In this document: positions 29,301 to 32,788 of the stretch, piece after piece
Layout: each line of letters opens with the position of its first letter
Position numbering within the stretch: position 1 is the stretch's first letter
Assembly (NCBI RefSeq): GCF_006363815.1
Contig: NZ_RRYT01000012.1
Span: 114,934-147,721 of the forward strand
Direction: 5' to 3'
DNA: 32,788 bases
Source of the DNA: Thermomonospora catenispora
Lineage (GTDB): Bacteria > Actinomycetota > Actinomycetes > Streptosporangiales > Streptosporangiaceae
Notes under the pieces: generated by a model
Database searches by the model: none
The model's input: the letters and a program-made list of their open reading frames with translations, nothing else
What the model was told of the DNA's origin: nothing
Made by a program: the position numbers and the translations under genes

Positions 29301-29431
29301 AGGGCGAGGGCCTGACCGGAGCCGGGGATCAGCGCATCCTCGGGCTGGCCGGCCTGCGGGGCGGGCTGCTGGGCGTCGGGATCACCAGCGACGCCAAGAG
29401 CGACCACCCCGTGCTGTGGGTGCTTCCCTGA
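26393..29431 (+). CDS. Membrane-anchored beta-propeller protein with Asp-box repeats
   Basis: 1012 aa. The N-terminal ~245 residues are Pro/Gln-rich and disordered. One membrane helix (VIGLAGATGVAVVAAAGAFVLF, about 262-283) follows, and the rest should be extracytoplasmic. About ten Asp-box/BNR-like repeats occur: STDGGRTF, TSQDGHTW, TSRDGRTW, SSGDGESW, TSADGRSW, TSADGNTW, FSADLRTW, TSADGRTW, ASADGGRTW and TSRDGKAW. Between them are VAVG strands, as in sialidase-like propellers, but without the sialidase catalytic residues I would look for. A binding or scaffold role in the wall is likely. GTG 26393 has GGAGAG upstream. Its layout (disordered cytoplasmic arm, one helix, outer domain) parallels the zinc-ribbon proteins at the left of the window. 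Confidence 0.85.
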   Translation: MTSHSNPGDEPRDDRPSTGGANQPDEQGFAAGPPPVPQWAQEPDRPQDAVPPPPSYDPGAPPPFGTPAPNLLPDAPPPPPFAGETAPQQPPADGPSPFGAPGSFLPPDPATPQPPPPAPSETPADLPPPPTDQTRTDTPALWGAPPPAPDQTVADIPPPADATAPDAPPPQQPPADVPEVPPSQPPSPLVPPQFQQQQQYVPPPTPQPPVPQPQQPQPPALQPAESELGRGRQPVQQPYEPWRIERPARRGPRIPKGLVIGLAGATGVAVVAAAGAFVLFGGDGENDPTAQISKIADKEFAGADNAVSDGRTQVVTSAAASGDTVVAVGAETGPGHARGQFLVSTDGGRTFRPGTAREPDGGDPAPGMLPQQVTASSTGWVALGSRPGGVALWTSQDGHTWQRQQLGPSFGPNDHVTALTSGRQGLVAVGYTGAKPDRSDAEPVLWTSRDGRTWQRQDARALKFNDEGGALHLTHVATDGKTTLVQGVILKKAGGRLQPGRRVWRSDDWRTWEPGKVPVPKGNAGMLIGGGPTGLLVARDVRRGGQTYAQVYRYDDGKWREAGRIQTPGQTRVLRMLAGEQGHVAVVGTQQQGMVLQSSGDGESWRDVGTLPLDTITQVLGGTVTSRQTVVTGAKTMGEDVDAVIAVRDAQGGEVSVDLSAVEGLQRPDRAVTAVTVAGDRTVAVGGADGDASVWTSADGRSWKRAQGQGAVLARRGIQRLTDVTHGGRGWLAVGFDNGQGRRPLVVTSADGNTWQAVDGDEAFRPGRRPLSTNAAAAGPGGYVIVGEEGSSAAAWFSADLRTWERAKGAGDEDLESDGGMSMLSVTAAGNGFVAVGSLNDPNADGGSPVRPALWTSADGRTWSLQRPELPQGFRDGRLTHVRANGNTLVAFGAGTGSNGQTPLAYASADGGRTWEPVALPTGDKPAAPTAVTATDNGFAATIANGRPGTADVALWTSRDGKAWRAETVEGEGLTGAGDQRILGLAGLRGGLLGVGITSDAKSDHPVLWVLP

Positions 29432-29439
29432 GCCGGACG

Positions 29440-29468
29440 GCCGGGGCGGGCCCTGCACCCGCCCCGGC
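29440..29468. terminator. Bidirectional hairpin between convergent genes
   Basis: GCCGGGGCGGG and CCCGCCCCGGC form a perfect 11-bp stem with a 7-base loop, filling the 40-bp gap between the propeller gene (plus) and the glycosyltransferase gene (minus). No T-tract on either side. Confidence 0.75.
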
Positions 29469-29471
29469 GCC

Positions 29472-30383
29472 TCAGGACTCCAGGGTCCGGCTCCGGGCGG
29501 TCCCGGCGGCCCGGCCGGCGACCGACCGAAGGGCCGGGTGGTCACGATTGCGGCGGGCCCCGTAGGGGGCGACCAGCAGCCGGTAGACGGGGCGGCGGAC
29601 GGCGGTGGGGACCAGCCGGTAGCCGCCTCGGATGATGACGTTGCGCAGGTACTGGGCGCGGCTGATGAAGCCGTGGCGGAGCATCTCGCGCTGCAGGCGC
29701 AGCTCCGACTGCAGCAGGGCGCGGCCGCCGCGGCGCTCGTAGGCGCCGTCGCTGACCCGGTAGTACACCAGCGGCTCGGCGACGTTCACCACCCGGGCGC
29801 CGCGCGCGATCATGCGCACGAACAGCCAGTAGTCCTCCATCAGCGGCAGGTCGCCGTAGCCGCCGGCGTCCAGCACCGCGCTGCGCCGGTAGACCACCGT
29901 GGGGTGGTTGAACGGGTCGTGCAGACGGGAGTAGCGGGCGATGTCCAGCGGGTCGCTGGGCGGGATCCGGCGGCCCACGATGTCGCTGGGATCGGTGTCG
30001 AACTCCAGCAGGCCCGCCCCGACCAGGTCGGCCCCCGCGCGCACCAGCGGCACCTGGGTCCGGAAGCGGTGCGGCATGGCGATGTCGTCGGCGTCCATGC
30101 GGGCCACGATGTCGTTGGTGCAGGCCGACAGCCCCGCGTCCAGCGCCGGGCCCAGCCCCTGGTTGCGCTCCAGCCGCAGGAACGTGACCTGCACCGGGCT
30201 GGTCGCCACCAGTTCCTCCAGACAGCCGGCCACCGCGTCGGGCACCGGCCCGTCCTGGACCAGCACCACCTCGTCGGGCCGCAACGTCTGGTCGTGCACC
30301 GCGCTGCGGAAGGCCGCCCGGATGTACTCCTCGCGATCGCCGCCGTAGACGGTCAGCAACAGGGAGAAAGGTTCGGGGGCCAT
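29472..30383 (-). CDS. Family 2 glycosyltransferase
   Basis: 303 aa GT-A enzyme. It has FSLLLTVYGGDREEYIRAAFRSA, VVLVQDGP, NQGLGPALDAGL, the metal-binding MDADDIAMPHR, FNHPTVVYRRS and the acceptor-side motif LMEDYWLFVRM. The C-terminal ~60 residues are basic and amphipathic. The pattern resembles enzymes of capsule and wall-polysaccharide assembly; donor and acceptor cannot be deduced. It lies downstream of the LCP gene on the same strand with a 149-bp gap that contains a CGTTCGAACG palindrome (30471-30480), so it may have its own promoter. The start chosen is ATG 30383, where the first beta strand begins; the long open extension upstream overlaps the LCP gene in another frame and is not coding. 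Confidence 0.88.
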   Translation of the reverse strand: MAPEPFSLLLTVYGGDREEYIRAAFRSAVHDQTLRPDEVVLVQDGPVPDAVAGCLEELVATSPVQVTFLRLERNQGLGPALDAGLSACTNDIVARMDADDIAMPHRFRTQVPLVRAGADLVGAGLLEFDTDPSDIVGRRIPPSDPLDIARYSRLHDPFNHPTVVYRRSAVLDAGGYGDLPLMEDYWLFVRMIARGARVVNVAEPLVYYRVSDGAYERRGGRALLQSELRLQREMLRHGFISRAQYLRNVIIRGGYRLVPTAVRRPVYRLLVAPYGARRNRDHPALRSVAGRAAGTARSRTLES

Positions 30384-30532
30384 GTGTCCATCTCTGCGAC
30401 CGGGGGTTTCATCCGCCCGGGGGGTGGCGGGTTCTGCGCGGACACCATATCGGTCCGCTCCGACGGAAACCGTTCGAACGCGGTCCTGTCGGCGATCGTC
30501 TTCTTGCTCGTAACGCTCCTCATTCGTGACGT

Positions 30533-31957
30533 TCAGACGGTGTCGGCGCAAGGGTCGGCGTCGGCGCGCCGCTCCCCGGCGATCTTCGGCAGCGGGGTGC
30601 CGGAGCCCTGCAGCCGGACCCCGCCCTTGCCGATGACCAGGTAGACCAGGCCGGGCTTGGCCTTGGCGTACGGCTCGGGCCGCACGCCCGGGACGGCCTG
30701 GGCCAGGGCGGCGGCCTGGCGTTCGGCGCCCTGGCCGTAGAGGATCTGGGTGGGCTTGCCGGCGGAGCGCCGGCGGGACCCGACCTGCACGATCTGGAAG
30801 CCCTTGTCCTTGAGCCCGTCGGCGGTGCGCTGGGCCAGGCCCTGGGTGGTGGTACCGTTGAGGACGACGACGCGGGTCTGGTCGGGTCTGGCGGCCGGCT
30901 GGGCGGAGGAGGGGGGCGGCGGGGCCTTGGGCAGCTCGTTGTCCTGCCGGATGGCGTCGAACAGCGGCTTGGCCTGGGCCTGGTTGATCTGCACGCGGTT
31001 GCGGTCGGGCGGGTAGGGCTGCACCGGGACGGTGACGAAGGTGACCTTGCCGGCGCTCATCCCCTGGAGGCTGCGCGCCAGCCTCTGCATGGTGTTCAGG
31101 GTGAGCCGGTCGTCGACCTTGACCGCGCCGGCCACCGCCTTGAGGAAGGCGTACGTCTTGGCCGGGTCCTTGAGCAGGTCGCCGCTGGTGGCCTTGGTGA
31201 CCACCGATCCCATGAACGCCTGCTGCCGCTTGATCCGCGACAGGTCCGAGCCGTCGCCCAGCCCGCCGGTGCGGGTGCGCACGTAGCCGACCGCCTTCCG
31301 GCCGTCCACGATCTGGCGGCCCTTTTTGAGCACCAGATCGGCCTTGGGGTCGTTGACCGCCTTGGGCACGCAGATCTCCACTCCGCCGAGCGCGTCCACC
31401 ACTTTGATGAACCCGGCCATGTCGATCTCGACGTAGTGGTCGATGCGGATTTTGGTGAGGTCCTCGATGAGGTTCCAGGTGCAGGCCGGTCCGGCGTAGG
31501 AGTACGCCCAGTTGAGCTGGCCGAAGCTGGGCGGGACCCGGGTGCCGTCCTTCTTGCGGCACTCGGGGATCCGCACCATCGAGTCGCGCGGGAAGCTGAT
31601 CCCGATCGCCCGTTCGCCGCCCGGCGAGATGTGCATCAGGATCGTGGTGTCGGAGCCTCCGCCCTGGTCGGCGCCGAACTGCCGGTTGGCCCCCTCTCGG
31701 CTGTCGGAGCCGATCAGCAGGATGTTGAGGGAGTTGTCGAGCTTGGGCGGCCGGTCGGCGTTCAGCTGGTCGTCGACGTTGTCGCGGGTGATGCTGCCGT
31801 TGATGCTGCGGTAGAAGCCGTAGGCGGTGAGGCTGGCCGCCACCATCACCGCCGACATGACGATGGACGCCCAGCCGATCAGCCGCCAGCGCCGATCGCC
31901 CGCCTCCGGCATCTCCTCGACGGGGACGCTACGCTCTGAGATGGCCAAACGTTCCAT
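30533..31957 (-). CDS. LCP (LytR-CpsA-Psr) family glycopolymer ligase
   Basis: 474 aa. The cytoplasmic N-terminus is followed by one membrane helix (about 24-48). The LCP domain has ILLIGSDSREG, SDTTILMHI, IGISFPRDSMVRIP, HYVEIDMAGFIKVVDALGGVEICV and VGYVRTR...SDLSRIKRQQAFM, with the Asp and Arg residues that bind the pyrophosphate-lipid substrate. After a Pro-rich linker comes a LytR_C domain (VVVLNGTTTQGLAQRTADGLKDKGFQIV). LCP proteins transfer wall polymers from prenyl-pyrophosphate to peptidoglycan; in mycobacteria they attach arabinogalactan. Here it sits ~5 kb from the arabinogalactan-like genes and is a good candidate for that final step. ATG 31957 has GGAAG eight bases upstream. Confidence 0.94.
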   Translation of the reverse strand: MERLAISERSVPVEEMPEAGDRRWRLIGWASIVMSAVMVAASLTAYGFYRSINGSITRDNVDDQLNADRPPKLDNSLNILLIGSDSREGANRQFGADQGGGSDTTILMHISPGGERAIGISFPRDSMVRIPECRKKDGTRVPPSFGQLNWAYSYAGPACTWNLIEDLTKIRIDHYVEIDMAGFIKVVDALGGVEICVPKAVNDPKADLVLKKGRQIVDGRKAVGYVRTRTGGLGDGSDLSRIKRQQAFMGSVVTKATSGDLLKDPAKTYAFLKAVAGAVKVDDRLTLNTMQRLARSLQGMSAGKVTFVTVPVQPYPPDRNRVQINQAQAKPLFDAIRQDNELPKAPPPPSSAQPAARPDQTRVVVLNGTTTQGLAQRTADGLKDKGFQIVQVGSRRRSAGKPTQILYGQGAERQAAALAQAVPGVRPEPYAKAKPGLVYLVIGKGGVRLQGSGTPLPKIAGERRADADPCADTV

Positions 31958-32067
31958 CCGTCATCTTCCAGCACAGGCGAGACAGCGGTCACGGCGGTCG
32001 CGGCGATCGGCACGACGATCCCCGGTTCTGTCCGGACTCGTCAAGTTCGCACCGATATGCCGGTCAT

Positions 32068-32115
32068 GGAAGAGACGCCCCGGCGACGTTCCTGGATGAC
32101 AAGGAGGTCTCTTCC
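32068..32115. promoter_or_regulatory. Inverted repeat upstream of the LCP gene
   Basis: GGAAGAGAC (32068-32076) and GTCTCTTCC (32107-32115) form a perfect 9-bp inverted repeat with a 30-base spacer, within the divergent gap 31958-32225. Adjacent CCCCGG/CCGGGG arms could pair in an alternative structure. On the minus strand a TTGACG (32044-32039) could be a -35 for the LCP gene; on the plus strand TAGACT (32167-32172) could be a -10 for the gene at 32226. Confidence 0.3.
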
Positions 32116-32225
32116 GGGGCTCCCGTGCCTTTGTCACCGAAGGCCACTGGGATGTCCCGACCGGACTAGACTCGGGCCGCATCCAGGGTGTTCGCCCGAT
32201 CAGTCGTGACGCTGAGAGGAGACCG

Positions 32226-32788
32226 GTGTCCGATCGGGACTGGCAGCATGCAGTGCTGCGTGAACTCGGCGCCGCCGAGCGCGGACTCGCCGACTCCCGG
32301 CCACCGGGTCCCGTCCCGCGCCCCGCACCGGCCCCCTCGGCCGCCGGGCGAGCGACCGGTTCCGGTCCCTCGGCCTGGTATCCGGAAGGCAGCGTCGGCG
32401 GCGAGGGCACGGCGGGCGCACCTGTGGAGACCGCCCCCTCCGTGCTGAGCGCCCCGCCTCCGCCGGGCCGCGAGGCCACCGCGGTCTTCGGCCTGCCCGC
32501 GCGGGAGAACCGGCGCTCCGACCCCGCCGAGCAGCCGAACGCGGCGCGAGGCGGCCCGTCCGAGGAGCCGTCGGCGGGCGGCCTTCCCGCGCCCCCGTCC
32601 GTCCCGCCCGCGCTGCAGCCCGACGGCGCCTCGAGCCCCGCCGGGCCGGCGGCCCCCGCGAGCCCGACGCCGTCCGTCCCGGCGCACGGCGGCTTCCCCG
32701 AGCCGCCCGCGCCCCCGTCCGTCCCGCCCGCCCTCCAGTCCTCCGGCGGGGCCGCCGAGCAGCCGAACGCGGCCCAGCCCGCGCACGG
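32226..32788 (+). CDS. Proline-rich protein, 5' part only (runs off the window)
   Basis: 187 residues are visible with no stop before the window edge. GTG 32226 follows AGGAG at a 4-5 base spacing. The first 20 residues (SDRDWQHAVLRELGAAERGL) look like a short folded or docking segment. The rest is Pro/Ala/Gly-rich and includes two copies of APPSVPPALQ and of AEQPNAA. Similar N-terminal arms precede ATPase or secretion-linked domains in actinobacteria, but the functional domain lies outside the window, so no function is assigned. G/C third-position bias supports this frame rather than the opposing minus-strand frame. Confidence 0.65.
   Translation, partial: MSDRDWQHAVLRELGAAERGLADSRPPGPVPRPAPAPSAAGRATGSGPSAWYPEGSVGGEGTAGAPVETAPSVLSAPPPPGREATAVFGLPARENRRSDPAEQPNAARGGPSEEPSAGGLPAPPSVPPALQPDGASSPAGPAAPASPTPSVPAHGGFPEPPAPPSVPPALQSSGGAAEQPNAAQPAH

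Noticed and set aside
26399-29545. A ~1,050-residue minus-strand frame opposite the beta-propeller gene
   Set aside because: The propeller frame has a membrane helix and regular Asp-box repeats; the opposite frame is low-complexity only.
32166-32786. Minus-strand 206-residue frame at the right edge
   Set aside because: Gly/Arg-rich shadow; the plus-strand frame starting at 32226 has a good ribosome-binding site and expected third-position bias.

Overview
The window is high-GC DNA with very strong third-position G/C bias, frequent GTG starts, 4-base start/stop overlaps and proline-rich, single-pass membrane proteins. This points to a filamentous actinobacterium. The genus cannot be fixed from sequence alone; a member of the Streptosporangiales (Actinomadura/Thermomonospora type) is my best guess. 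No rRNA, tRNA, CRISPR array, transposase or integrase was seen.

Left part (1-11232), poorly characterised genes. Two tandem paralogues (79-1701, 1824-2780) carry an N-terminal four-cysteine zinc ribbon, a low-complexity linker, one membrane helix and a shared extracytoplasmic domain. Facing them on the minus strand are a HerA/DUF87-type ATPase (5102-8038), then, after a hairpin, a multi-pass membrane protein (3169-4992) and a small coiled-coil protein (2797-3156). The last two share the peptide SIVGSQIA, at the C-terminus of one and the N-terminus of the other, which looks like an interaction or amyloid-type motif. Divergent from the ATPase are two small, overlapping unknown genes (8205-8636, 8633-8863). 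Next is a membrane-anchored HerA/TraG-like protein whose Walker A lysine is lost (9094-11232), closed by a clear terminator.

Middle part (11575-26269), a cell-wall polysaccharide locus. On the minus strand glf, glfT2, wzm and wzt form one tightly packed operon: UDP-galactofuranose formation, galactan polymerisation and ABC export. Divergent from it are a PAPS-dependent sulfotransferase, a GlfT1-like glycosyltransferase, an Emb-family arabinosyltransferase, a polyprenyl-phosphate glycosyltransferase, a GtrA flippase-like protein and a flavoprotein of the amine-oxidase fold. A secreted formylglycine sulfatase sits at the far end of the galactan operon. Together they read as a pathway for an arabinogalactan-like, possibly sulfated, wall polymer.

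Right part (26393-32788). A proline-rich membrane-anchored beta-propeller with Asp-box repeats converges on a GT2 glycosyltransferase and an LCP (LytR-CpsA-Psr) protein. The LCP protein is a natural candidate for attaching the polymer to peptidoglycan. The window ends inside a proline-rich open frame that starts at 32226.
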